From STD1-80 sp043802745 (GTDB taxonomy: Bacteria; Patescibacteriota; Minisyncoccia; Minisyncoccales; CG1-02-41-26), in the NCBI GenBank assembly GCA_043802745.1, contig JAZDKU010000006.1, positions 1 to 48,531 of the forward strand: a stretch of DNA of 48,531 nucleotides. Reading direction: 5' to 3'. Positions 31,777 to 39,159 of this stretch are shown piece after piece. The notes under the pieces are model-generated. The model was given only the letters and a program-made list of their open reading frames with translations. It was not told where the DNA came from and searched no databases. Numbering within the stretch: the first letter of the stretch is position 1; each line of letters opens with the position of its first letter. Made by a program: the position numbers and the translations under genes.

Positions 31777-32319
31777 TTATAACCCAGATTGGCTGTCTTC
31801 AATTGGGTTTTCTTTTATTTTTTGCAATAAAATAGCTTTAAGGGCTTGGGCGCTAGCTTTTTTCAATCCCTGGAGATTTACTTTATTTCCCGAATATCCC
31901 AAATTATCATTTTGCCCGTAAGGAGCCGACTTTGAGCCATAGCTTTTTTTCCACCAGCGGGTTTTGCTGCCACCGCCTGCTTGCGCGGCGTTCTCAATTT
32001 TCAAAGAGGCAAGTCCAAAAATTCTATCAAAAACATCTTGCTTCACAAAAATATTCTGTATTACACCATAGGGTAAATTTCTTTGATTTTTTGATATAAC
32101 ACCTTGCTTGATGTGAAAATATTTGTCATCTAGGGAATAGTGAAAATTTGCTCGAATCAAAGGATTGGCAATTAACATTATGATAAAAGCTAAAACAAGA
32201 TATGGGAAGTAGTATCCAAAAATTATGGCTATTATATTTATCAAAAGTATAATGATTGGCCACTTAAAAATCCAAAGAATTGTTATGGGATAATCTTTTT
32301 CTGTAATAATATTTTCCAT
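31777..32319 (-). CDS. Bacterial PH-domain membrane protein (bPH2, YdbS/YdbT-like)
   Basis: 180 residues. Two adjacent membrane spans at about 14-50 are followed by a bPH2 domain: YSLDDKYFHIKQGVISKNQRNLPYGVIQNIFVKQDVFDRIFGLASLKIENA. The C-terminal part (GGSKTRWWKKSYGSKSAPYG) is unusual. Members mediate membrane-associated protein contacts and commonly occur in pairs; the partner is the next gene upstream, with a 5-nt gap. It shares the DRIFGL motif with the partner. Confidence 0.8.
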   Translation of the reverse strand: MENIITEKDYPITILWIFKWPIIILLINIIAIIFGYYFPYLVLAFIIMLIANPLIRANFHYSLDDKYFHIKQGVISKNQRNLPYGVIQNIFVKQDVFDRIFGLASLKIENAAQAGGGSKTRWWKKSYGSKSAPYGQNDNLGYSGNKVNLQGLKKASAQALKAILLQKIKENPIEDSQSGL

Positions 32320-32324
32320 ATATT

Positions 32325-32858
32325 TTATTGATTTTGATTCTTATTTTTACTAATTTTTTGTTGCACTGTTTCAAGCAACATTTTTCTTAAGCCATCGGCT
32401 ACTGACTTCTCAACGCCATCTATATGGGCCTCCATGCCTGAAGAAATTGTGGCGCTAGATAAATGAACATCATAAAGGCCAAAAATTCTATCTAATAAAT
32501 CTTGGTCAACATAAATATCTTGAATACGCTCGTATGGGATAGTAATTTCTTTTGGCGTAATTGGACCTTTTTTAATTTGGATAAAATCTGGGGTTAAATC
32601 ATAAAAATAAACAGCATAATACCATCGCTGATAAAGATAAACCGCTAAAATTATGAGAAATAATAAAATAAAAATTCCAAGAGTGGCAATAATAAACCAA
32701 CCGCCAATTTTACTATTGGTGCTTGAAACAAAAGTAAAAACTCCCCAAATAATGAGCAGTAAGATCGCCCAAACTAAGGTGCCCATAACTGTTTTCTTTA
32801 AGACCTTTTTTGTGCTTAAGGGAAATTTATCCCTTGTTTCACTTTGCGCTATTTTCAT
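32325..32858 (-). CDS. Bacterial PH-domain membrane protein (bPH2, YdbS-like)
   Basis: 177 residues. Two spans (about 29-47 and 55-77) precede a bPH2 domain with FYDLTPDFIQIKKGPITPKEITIPYERIQDIYVDQDLLDRIFGLYDVHLSSAT. SGMEAHIDGVEKSVADGLRKML then leads to a charged tail. Together with the downstream paralogue and the SPFH gene it forms a membrane-organising operon. The paired IPYERIQ...DQDLLDRIFGL motif in both copies indicates an ancient tandem duplication. It is probably a cytoplasmic-side scaffold. Confidence 0.82.
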   Translation of the reverse strand: MKIAQSETRDKFPLSTKKVLKKTVMGTLVWAILLLIIWGVFTFVSSTNSKIGGWFIIATLGIFILLFLIILAVYLYQRWYYAVYFYDLTPDFIQIKKGPITPKEITIPYERIQDIYVDQDLLDRIFGLYDVHLSSATISSGMEAHIDGVEKSVADGLRKMLLETVQQKISKNKNQNQ

Positions 32859-32875
32859 ATGATTTATTTATTTTT

Positions 32876-33466
32876 TTATTTAAACTTAAGAGATAATAAC
32901 ATCTGGTGAAAAAGATCCAGTAGCTCTTTTTTATCTAACTGTTGATCTAACCCCAACCATATTTCAAAAACTGATCTTCTTTGATAATCTACAAAATAAA
33001 CATTCTGGTAGAAAAACTTTTTCCCTGAAAAAGGTAAAACTTTTTGGGCAACATAAACTTTTTGCCCACACATATCATACTCTTTTGCCTTAAGTTTTTC
33101 TTCAAAAAAACGGCTTACTTGCCCGCTACTTATAACTTCATCAATGCTCTCTCCGCTTCCTGGAGCGATATACCTATTGCTTGGATGAAGAGTCATTATA
33201 ACAAAAGCATAGAAATTTCTAGTTGTAGGAATGAGCATCTTTACATCTCCCCCATCTTCTTGATAATCAAGTACCCAATTCTGAGGATACTTTATTTGAA
33301 AATTATGAGTTGGATGGTCAAAAGTTTTCCAGCTATCGTTTGACTCCCTAGAAGCACAGTCAATAACAAAAAGATTACTATTAGAGTGGCTGCGAAAAAT
33401 AAAAAGCCCAGAAATAATCAAACATAAAATTACACCAATAATAATTAAAGTAGTGTTTTTGTTCAT
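32876..33466 (-). CDS. Membrane-anchored PsbP-like/hypothetical protein next to tRNA-Ala
   Basis: 196 residues from ATG 33466 (MNKNTTLIIIGVILCL). The frame open further to 33580 is translated tRNA sequence. After an anchor, residues about 45-196 resemble a PsbP/PsbP-like single-domain fold: HPTHNFQIKYPQNWVLD, VKMLIPTTRNFYAFVIMTLHP, RSVFEIWLGLDQQLDKKELLDLFHQMLLSLKF. The ATG lies 2 nt after the 3' end of tRNA-Ala. The gene is therefore probably transcribed with the tRNAs and freed by tRNA 3' processing, leaving almost no leader. Confidence 0.7.
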   Translation of the reverse strand: MNKNTTLIIIGVILCLIISGLFIFRSHSNSNLFVIDCASRESNDSWKTFDHPTHNFQIKYPQNWVLDYQEDGGDVKMLIPTTRNFYAFVIMTLHPSNRYIAPGSGESIDEVISSGQVSRFFEEKLKAKEYDMCGQKVYVAQKVLPFSGKKFFYQNVYFVDYQRRSVFEIWLGLDQQLDKKELLDLFHQMLLSLKFK

Positions 33467-33468
33467 AG

Positions 33469-33541
33469 TGGACCCGAGCGGATTCGGACCGCTGACCTCC
33501 TCATTGCAAATGAGGCGCTCTACCAACTGAGCCACGGGCCC
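33469..33541 (-). tRNA. tRNA-Ala (anticodon UGC)
   Basis: Acceptor GGGCCCG pairs with CGGGTCC (one G-U), with an A discriminator and no encoded CCA. The anticodon loop TTTGCAA gives UGC within stem CTCAT/ATGAG. The T loop TCCGAAT and D-loop are complete. It follows tRNA-Ile with a 15-nt gap. Confidence 0.95.
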
Positions 33542-33556
33542 GTGTGGGCTTTCTTG

Positions 33557-33630
33557 TGGGCGTGCGTGGATTCGAACCACGGACCTTCGCTTTATCAGAG
33601 CGACGCTCCAACCAACTGAGCTACACGCCC
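33557..33630 (-). tRNA. tRNA-Ile (anticodon GAU)
   Basis: Acceptor GGGCGTG / CACGCCC with discriminator A. The anticodon loop CTGATAA within CGCTC/AAGCG gives GAU. The D-arm GCTCAGTTGGTTGGAGC and T-arm GTTCGAATC are normal. It lies 15 nt upstream of tRNA-Ala, the order usual in 16S-23S spacers, but a terminator separates it from 16S here. Confidence 0.95.
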
Positions 33631-33632
33631 AT

Positions 33633-33705
33633 TAGAATAACTTAATGAGTGAAACGAATTTAGTTATTCTTATGTCCCGCCGAAGCCTTGGCGTAGGCGG
33701 ACTAC
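33633..33705 (+). repeat. Composite two-hairpin dispersed repeat, copy 3
   Basis: First hairpin: AGAATAACTTAAT / ATTTAGTTATTCT around GAGTGAAACGA. Second: GTCCCGCC / GGCGGAC around GAAGCCTTGGCGTA. The stem bases differ from copies 1 and 2 but remain paired, and the loop is the same. It lies between the tRNA promoter and tRNA-Ile. Confidence 0.7.
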
Positions 33706-33714
33706 TTTGTTCTC

Positions 33715-33743
33715 ATAATACCAAACAATTAAAAATAACTCAA
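33715..33743 (-). promoter_or_regulatory. Promoter for tRNA-Ile/tRNA-Ala
   Basis: On the minus strand TTGAGT (33738-33743), 17 nt, TATTAT (33715-33720). The -35 box starts directly after the 16S terminator hairpin, so the tRNAs have their own start about 80 nt upstream. Confidence 0.65.
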
Positions 33744-33744
33744 A

Positions 33745-33773
33745 CCCCCACACCAAAAACATTGGTGTGGGGG
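33745..33773 (-). terminator. Terminator between 16S rRNA and tRNA-Ile
   Basis: CCCCCACACCAA / TTGGTGTGGGGG form a strong hairpin. TTTGAGTTATTTTT follows on the minus strand. It lies just past the 16S processing stem and probably ends the 16S transcript. Confidence 0.7.
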
Positions 33774-33775
33774 TG

Positions 33776-33799
33776 AACAAAAGCAAAATAAGACGAGCC
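33776..33799 (-). other. 16S rRNA processing stem, 3' arm
   Basis: The minus strand reads GGCTCGTCTTATTTTGCTTTTGTT, complementary over 24 nt (two G-U) to the 5' arm at 37077-37100. Such a stem brackets bacterial pre-16S and is cut by RNase III. It shows that exons and introns lie in one transcript. Confidence 0.85.
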
Positions 33800-33928
33800 T
33801 AGGCCGATATTTTGGGCTGTTCGGCCAATACCCGTAAAGTTAAAAATAGAATTCTCAATTTTCAACCTTCATCGACAAAATTAGAATAGAAATGATCCAT
33901 CGACAGCTTCCGCTACCGATGCCTTGTT

Positions 33929-34709
33929 CATGTGTTTTCTCTATATCGCTATAGGGCATGGACTATATCATCACCCTGTTTTTCAGAATACTTATTTTTC
34001 TTGGATGCCACGAACCAATTTTATCAATAAATAATTTTTGGGACTTTGCCAAAATATAAATTCTCCAATAATTTGGATCAATCTTATAACTTGGATTATG
34101 AATTTTGCCTGTTTGAATTCCTAAATCATCTAAAATAAATTTTATCTTCTCAATTTTCGCTTTATCTTTTTGCGTTAATTGAATGTAAAACCTATCTTTT
34201 TTGTTATGAGGAATTCCTCCTTCAGCGTCAAAAAATCCTCTAATGTAAGCTGTTTTTTCTTCTTGCGTTTTTAAATTTTCAGGATTAAATTGAAAATCTA
34301 AAAATTTTGCTAAGGTTTCCAAAACATAAACATCTCTTGTTTTTCCCTCTTTATAAATCCAAGAGGAAAAACCGATTTGTTTTAAAAATTCTCTCAAAAT
34401 CTTTAGCCAATCATCGCCTTTTTGAGAAATTCTAAATCTTCCATTAGAACTAAAAGTTCCATCGTGTATAGCACCGAGAAAGTAAGCCATTATAACTTTC
34501 CGAAAATCAGGGGCTCGGCGTGTAGTCTCTGAGGGGTTAATCCCGATTTTATCGGGACAACTTCCCTGCTGATGATCTGCACCAGAAGCATTTTTACTCA
34601 TAATATAATTATATCACAAGTAGCTCTGGATACTCAGGGATTCCAGCATATAGCCAAGTTTTTCTTAAAAGGTTTCCCTTTTAGGTCGCAACAAACTCTT
34701 TTCGAGTTC
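33929..34709 (-). mobile_element. Group I intron in 16S rRNA (site about E. coli 1491)
   Basis: Exon 2 ends in GTCGT with a terminal U and the intron ends in G before AACAAGG, as group I requires. The conserved R element CAGAGACTACACG (34516-34531) and S element GATATAGTCC (33960-33969) pair GACTA with TAGTC to form P7. A LAGLIDADG gene occupies the space between R and S, that is the P8 loop, and its frame reads through the core. Exact P1 and P10 pairings were not determined. Confidence 0.85.
33963..34601 (-). CDS. LAGLIDADG homing endonuclease in the group I intron
   Basis: Up to 212 residues. Two LAGLIDADG-like motifs are YFLGAIHDGTF (about 40-50) and YIRGFFDAEGG (about 118-128), so it is a double-motif (LAGLIDADG_3-like) enzyme. 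The first motif keeps the aspartate (HDG). The first about 35 codons cover the ribozyme core, including the R element, so the true start is perhaps ATG 34490 (MAYFLGA). The stop TAG lies in the S element. Such enzymes cut the intronless 16S allele to spread the intron. It is probably active, since both acidic residues are present. Confidence 0.85.
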   Translation of the reverse strand: MSKNASGADHQQGSCPDKIGINPSETTRRAPDFRKVIMAYFLGAIHDGTFSSNGRFRISQKGDDWLKILREFLKQIGFSSWIYKEGKTRDVYVLETLAKFLDFQFNPENLKTQEEKTAYIRGFFDAEGGIPHNKKDRFYIQLTQKDKAKIEKIKFILDDLGIQTGKIHNPSYKIDPNYWRIYILAKSQKLFIDKIGSWHPRKISILKNRVMI

Positions 34710-34796
34710 ACGACTTCATCCTGATCATTGAACCCGCCGTAGAACCATAAAAATGGCGCTTTGGGCGTTCCCAACTTTCCTGATGTGACGGGCGGT

Positions 34797-35717
34797 ATTG
34801 GGATCAAAAACATTTTATTGTCCCACACCACTGGGCAAACGGTTTTCCCGTACCCTAGCGGTTTCCAACCGATGTTTCTTGCCTAAAACTCTCATTGCCT
34901 CTTGTAGCTTCTTGATTTCATTAACGCCTTTTATGGTAAGATGTTGTCTCTTTTTTCTTTTTTCCACAATTTTCTTAAAAAGACGGAACCGTTTTGCCTG
35001 TTTGGCCTGTAATGGATTCTTTTCAAAAAACGGAATAAGAATTTCTGAAATTTCATCAAACCTGCTTACTTTGAATTTAACATGAGGATACCAACCGTAT
35101 CGCTCATATTTGCATTCATAAATTTTACCGCAACCAATAGTTTCTTTTATCCTGTGTAGAATTTCCTTGTCGTCATCTCTGAGTTCAATGGAAAATTCCG
35201 GACGAACCAAAACTTTGTTTTTCATGCAGTCGTCTTTATAAATACTAACCCAAAAACTTCCTTCGCCGTCAACGAAACCAGCCACATATTGAGGATGGAG
35301 TTTTTTGATCGGTTGAATTCGTTCCTTCCTCGCCCTAGGGCGAGTACTATGAACTCTGCTGACTTCTTGCAATTGCATAAAATTTAAATTGCTTTAAACT
35401 CTTTTACTGGTGTGGGCTAGCCACAGTTTAATTTTAAACTTTCCAGTAACAAATGCAAGATCTCGCTGGGTCACTAAACAAACTTTCTTCTCTATCTCGA
35501 TGCTTCTACATTTAACAAGATATAATTTAAGGATAGCTTCTCCATGTACTCGCAGGATCGCCATCTTGTTAAACCACAACAAACATTCAAGCTAAAGAAT
35601 GCTACTTTCGCCCTTCATCTTGCCCCTCACGAGACAAAACTGCGATTTCGCTTTTGGAAATCCTTAATTTCCCAAGTTGGATTTTAACCAACTAATTTGA
35701 GTAGCTGCCAGCCACCC
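34797..35717 (-). mobile_element. Group II intron-like element in 16S rRNA (site about E. coli 1397)
   Basis: The 3' end looks like group II. A domain V hairpin (CGCTAGGG / CCCAGTGG lower stem, TACGG-GAAA-ACCGT tip, about 34825-34862) is followed by a domain VI stem TGGGA/TCCCA with a bulged A 8 nt from the end. The end is CCCAAT (AY). GAGTAC at 35546-35551 can pair with the last six exon bases GTACTC as EBS1-IBS1. The 5' end starts GGGTGGC instead of GUGYG, a deviation. No reverse transcriptase is encoded; a LAGLIDADG gene is. 35379-35717 holds the non-coding domains. Confidence 0.65.
34815..35378 (-). CDS. LAGLIDADG endonuclease in the group II-like intron
   Basis: 187 residues. The single motif YVAGFVDGEGSFWVSI (about 30-45) marks a LAGLIDADG_1 enzyme, followed by RPEFSIELRDDDKEIL, GCGKIYECKYERYG and the second half FKVSRFDEISEILIPFF. 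Single-motif enzymes work as dimers. The N-terminal MQLQEVSRVHSTR lies in the upstream intron part. The C-terminal residues (ENRLPSGVGQ) are encoded by the domain V/VI region, so the ribozyme and the reading frame overlap. Its presence in place of a reverse transcriptase is unusual for bacterial group II introns. Confidence 0.85.
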   Translation of the reverse strand: MQLQEVSRVHSTRPRARKERIQPIKKLHPQYVAGFVDGEGSFWVSIYKDDCMKNKVLVRPEFSIELRDDDKEILHRIKETIGCGKIYECKYERYGWYPHVKFKVSRFDEISEILIPFFEKNPLQAKQAKRFRLFKKIVEKRKKRQHLTIKGVNEIKKLQEAMRVLGKKHRLETARVRENRLPSGVGQ

Positions 35718-36804
35718 GAGTACAAGGTCCAGTGACATATTCATCGCCGCATAGCTGATCGGCGATTACTAGCGATTCCAACTTCATGAGGTCGAGTTGC
35801 AGACCTCAATCCGAACTGAGACCGGTTTTGATGGGATTGGCTTCACCTTGCGGTTTCGCAGCCCATTGTACCGGCCATTGTATCACGTGTGCGGCCCAAG
35901 GCATAAAGGCCATGCTGATTTGGCGTCATCCTCATCTTCCTCCACATTAACTGCGGCAGTCCCCCATGACAAATAAAACATAGGGTAAGGGTTGCGCAGG
36001 TTTCCCAATTTAATGGAGCACCTCACGGCACCTGCTGACGACAACCAGGCAGCACCTGTACTAACGGTCTTGCGAGGGCTCGAGTTTCTCCGAGCTTTCC
36101 ATTAGCATGTCAAGCCTTGGTAAGGTTTTCGCTTATCGTCGAATTAAGCCACGTGATCCACCGCTTGTGTAGACCCCCGTCTATTCCTTTGAGTTTCACT
36201 GTTGCCAGTGTACTTCCCAGGCGGGATACTTAACGCGTTAGCTTCACCAGTGGAAGGGTCGATACTTCCACCAATCAGTATCCATCGTTTACAGCGTGGA
36301 GTACAAGGGTATCTAATCCTTTTCCATGCCCACGCTTTCGTCAATCAGCGACAGAGTTGCCCTAGTAAGCTGCCTTCGCTTTTGGTGTTCCATACGATAT
36401 CAACGGATTTCACCCCTACACCGTATGTTCCGCTTACTTCTAGCACCCTCAAGTTTGGAAGTATCTCCAATGAACTTAAAGTTGAGCTCTAAGATTTTAT
36501 CAAAGACTTTCCGAACCGCCTTAAGACTCTTTACGCCCAGTGAATCCGGATAACGCTTGAAGGTCACGTATTACCGCTGCTGCTGGCACGTGATTAGCCC
36601 CTTCTTATTCATAGGGTACTGTCAATAACTTCATCCCCTATAAAAGCGGTTTACAACCCTAAGGTCTTCTTCCCGCACGCGACGTCGCTCCATCAGGCTT
36701 TCGCCCATTGTGGAAGATTCTCGACTGCAGCCTCCCGTAGGAGTATGGCCCGTGTCTCAGTGCCATCGTTGGGGAACACGCTCTCACGCCCCCTACCCGT
36801 CATC

Positions 36805-36847
<43 letters not shown>

Positions 36848-37076
36848 GACCCATCCCAAAACGGATTGCTCCTTTACCCAAAACATTACTGCCTTGGGAC
36901 TATTGGGAATTAGTTCACCTTTCGATGAATTATGCCCAATTTTGGGGTTGGTTATCTGCGTATTACTAACTCGTTCGCCACTGCCACCTTGCGGTGGCCG
37001 TTTGACTTGCATGCCTTATCCACGTCGCCAGCGTTCATCCTGAGCTAGGATCAAACTCTCAAAAAAAATTGAAATA

Positions 37077-37100
37077 GACTCGTCTTATTTTACTTTTGTT
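37077..37100 (-). other. 16S rRNA processing stem, 5' arm
   Basis: The minus strand reads AACAAAAGTAAAATAAGACGAG then TC, pairing with 33776-33799. It lies 10 nt upstream of the 16S 5' end. Confidence 0.85.
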
Positions 37101-37204
37101 TGGCTTTTGTTTTTTTGCAATCAGTTGCAAAAATCATTATTAAAAAAATAAGAACAAACCAACTCTCTCATTGGTCGCATTTTCAATTTTACTTATTTAA
37201 TTTC
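37101..37204 (-). promoter_or_regulatory. 16S rRNA leader and probable promoter region
   Basis: No gene here. On the minus strand TTGGTT, 17 nt and TAATGA could be the promoter (weak). A hairpin TTTTTGCAA-CTGA-TTGCAAAAA (37112-37133) precedes the processing stem. The stretch is otherwise AT-rich. Confidence 0.35.
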
Positions 37205-37525
37205 CTATGTCAATAGCACGCCAAGTAGCGCTGATACTACGTTCGTAGCTAGGGAAAAAATAATGGCTTTTTTTGTATTTTTTACCACAAAATACCAGGC
37301 AATAATTTCCCCCACCACAACAAGTAGTTCAATAGCAACAAACGGCAAATGATGAATAAAAAGATAATAAGCCCAAGGATGAGTTATTAAATTAATAACA
37401 ATACTTGCAAAAACTAACTTGGCCTTTCTTGTTAAAAATGAGATTATTAACCCCTCAATAATAAAAGTTGCTACTAGTGAAAAAAGATAAGGGTTAGTTT
37501 GAATCAGGGAGCTTAACATTGTCAT
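37205..37525 (-). CDS. Hypothetical multi-span membrane protein
   Basis: 106 residues with about four hydrophobic spans (SLVATFIIEGLIISFL, VFASIVINLITHPWAYYLF, ELLVVVGEIIAWYFVV, IIFSLATNVVSALLGVLL). The LITHPWAYYLF loop is distinctive. The start overlaps the end of the upstream gene by 32 nt, so the pair is translationally coupled. It shares no family I recognise. The proximity of its end to the 16S leader (5 nt) means 16S starts right behind it. Confidence 0.65.
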   Translation of the reverse strand: MTMLSSLIQTNPYLFSLVATFIIEGLIISFLTRKAKLVFASIVINLITHPWAYYLFIHHLPFVAIELLVVVGEIIAWYFVVKNTKKAIIFSLATNVVSALLGVLLT

Positions 37526-38354
37526 TTACTTTTGCTAATGATTTTCGCTTGCCAATCAATAAACCCAAAACAAAGATAAAAATTATCAATGAGATATAAG
37601 AGAAAATCTTCCAAGTTGTGTTCAATGAATTATTCAATGGCGCTTCCGGTATTAGAATTGGCAATGGTTTTGGGTTTTTAGGTAAGGATGTTGTCGATGT
37701 TACTTGTACTACTAACGGCTTTTCCTCAAGTGGCGGAATATCAGAAAGCGTGTTGTTTTTCGTAAGACTCGCCTTAAATGCTTTGGCTTCTGGTGAGTCC
37801 AAATCATAACGAAGAATCGGCTCTGAAACGCTCATCAGTAGTTTCTTACTCTGCTTATCCACGCCCTGAAATGTAACTATATAATCTTTGCGAACAACCA
37901 GGCTTGATTCATCCACTATCACTACTTCGTCTCCGTGGGGAAGAATTGCATCAGTTGGGTAAGAATTCAAAAAAGCACTTGAAGTACAGCTAATAGAATA
38001 CCAGTTTCCATAATCACTTAATTCCGACGACAGGCTAATATCAGAAGTATATTCTCTGCTAATTGCAAACGGGTAGGTATAATAATTACCATGCGACTCA
38101 AAACCAAAATCAAATCCGTCATTAATCAGATGAAAGTTTGTCCCTCCCATTGGCTTGTTTATGGAACATTCGGGATACCAAGGTTGAGCGATAATATAAT
38201 CTTTAACCATATCCCAACCTTGAAACTTCACAAGCACACCAACTCCCTTTTGGCCAGGTGCTAAAACATCAGCAGAAACTGGCGTAGTTTTAAATAAACC
38301 TAAGGTCGCGAAAATAGAAACGAAAAACACGAGAGCGCATATTTTTTTAAACAT
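37494..38354 (-). CDS. Secreted protein with C-terminal membrane anchor
   Basis: 286 residues. A Sec signal peptide (MFKKICALVFFVSIFATLGL, cleavage likely after VSA) precedes a beta-rich domain with GVGVLVKFQGWDMV, YPFAISREYTSD, CTSSAFLNSYP and GDEVVIVDESSLVVRKDYIVTF. A Pro/Ser linker (TSLPKNPKPLPILIPEAP) and a C-terminal membrane span (IFSYISLIIFIFVLGLLIG) with a basic stop-transfer follow. It is an extracellular domain held on a stalk. Not recognised. Coupled to the membrane protein downstream, which suggests a two-part surface complex. Confidence 0.7.
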   Translation of the reverse strand: MFKKICALVFFVSIFATLGLFKTTPVSADVLAPGQKGVGVLVKFQGWDMVKDYIIAQPWYPECSINKPMGGTNFHLINDGFDFGFESHGNYYTYPFAISREYTSDISLSSELSDYGNWYSISCTSSAFLNSYPTDAILPHGDEVVIVDESSLVVRKDYIVTFQGVDKQSKKLLMSVSEPILRYDLDSPEAKAFKASLTKNNTLSDIPPLEEKPLVVQVTSTTSLPKNPKPLPILIPEAPLNNSLNTTWKIFSYISLIIFIFVLGLLIGKRKSLAKVNDNVKLPDSN

Positions 38355-38383
38355 AATTTTAATTTTATTTATCTTAACTTTAT

Positions 38384-39157
38384 TTATAGCTCAATACCAG
38401 CGGGGCAGTGGTCGGAGCCGAGAATGCTGGGTAGAATAAACGCGGATTTTAATTTAGGGTTTAGGTTTTTGGAAATAAAAGCATAATCAATCCGCCAGCC
38501 AACATTATTGGCTCTCGCATTGGCAAACGGCCGCCACCAAGTGTAGTGTCCGCCCTGTTTATTAAAAATTCTAAAAGTGTCCACAAAACCTACTTCCAAA
38601 AGATTAGTAATTTTTTGCCTTTCCTCTTTAGTAAAGCCCACATTTTTCTCATTGGCTTTTGGCCTAGCAATATCCAGCTCGGTATGGGCCACATTAAAGT
38701 CCCCTACTAAAATAATTTTCTCTCCCCTATCCAAATCCTTTTTTAAATAAGCAGTTAAATGGTCATAGGCTTTTAACTTTAAACCAAAAGCCTCTTGTGA
38801 TCTGCCCCCGTTCACAAAATAAAAATTGTAAAGAGTAAATCCGCCAGCTGGCGGATTAAATTTTAATTTTAACACTCTCCCCTCTTTATCAAACTCAGCC
38901 AAGCCAATTTTATTGTCCACATCAAGAGGTTTTTCTTTGCAATACACAGCCACGCCTGAATATCCAGCTTTGTCCGCGGAATTATAATAGGACAAATACT
39001 GGGACATATATGGCATGTCTTTAGGAATATGCTCTGTCCCAGCTTTTATTTCTTGCAAACACAAAATGTCCGGGCTTTCTTTTTCCACAAAACTTTTCAA
39101 AGCCCCTTTTTTATGCACTGCCCTTATCCCATTTATATTCCAAGTAATAATTTTCAT
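38384..39157 (-). CDS. xth: Exodeoxyribonuclease III / AP endonuclease
   Basis: 257 residues. N7 in ITWNINGIRA, E36 in CLQEIKAG, D153 and N155 in VGDFNVAHTELDIA, and the final GSDHCP are the catalytic EEP-fold residues. GGHYTWWRPFANARANNVGWRIDYAF is the DNA-binding loop. It repairs abasic sites and 3' blocks in DNA. Residues 101-106 (NPPAGG) are encoded by the 16-bp palindrome TCCGCCAGCTGGCGGA (38840-38855), so a dispersed repeat has inserted in frame into a surface loop without destroying the gene. Confidence 0.95.
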   Translation of the reverse strand: MKIITWNINGIRAVHKKGALKSFVEKESPDILCLQEIKAGTEHIPKDMPYMSQYLSYYNSADKAGYSGVAVYCKEKPLDVDNKIGLAEFDKEGRVLKLKFNPPAGGFTLYNFYFVNGGRSQEAFGLKLKAYDHLTAYLKKDLDRGEKIILVGDFNVAHTELDIARPKANEKNVGFTKEERQKITNLLEVGFVDTFRIFNKQGGHYTWWRPFANARANNVGWRIDYAFISKNLNPKLKSAFILPSILGSDHCPAGIEL

Positions 39158-39159
39158 TA

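Noticed and set aside
33469..33580. N-terminal extension of the PsbP-like gene (GPVAQLVERLICNEEVSG)
   Set aside because: This is the well-known spurious translation of tRNA sequence; the real start is ATG 33466.
33776..33900. A further intron after GGATCA in the 16S tail
   Set aside because: The processing stem starts about 85 nt downstream and no CCTCC occurs between, so there is no missing exon.
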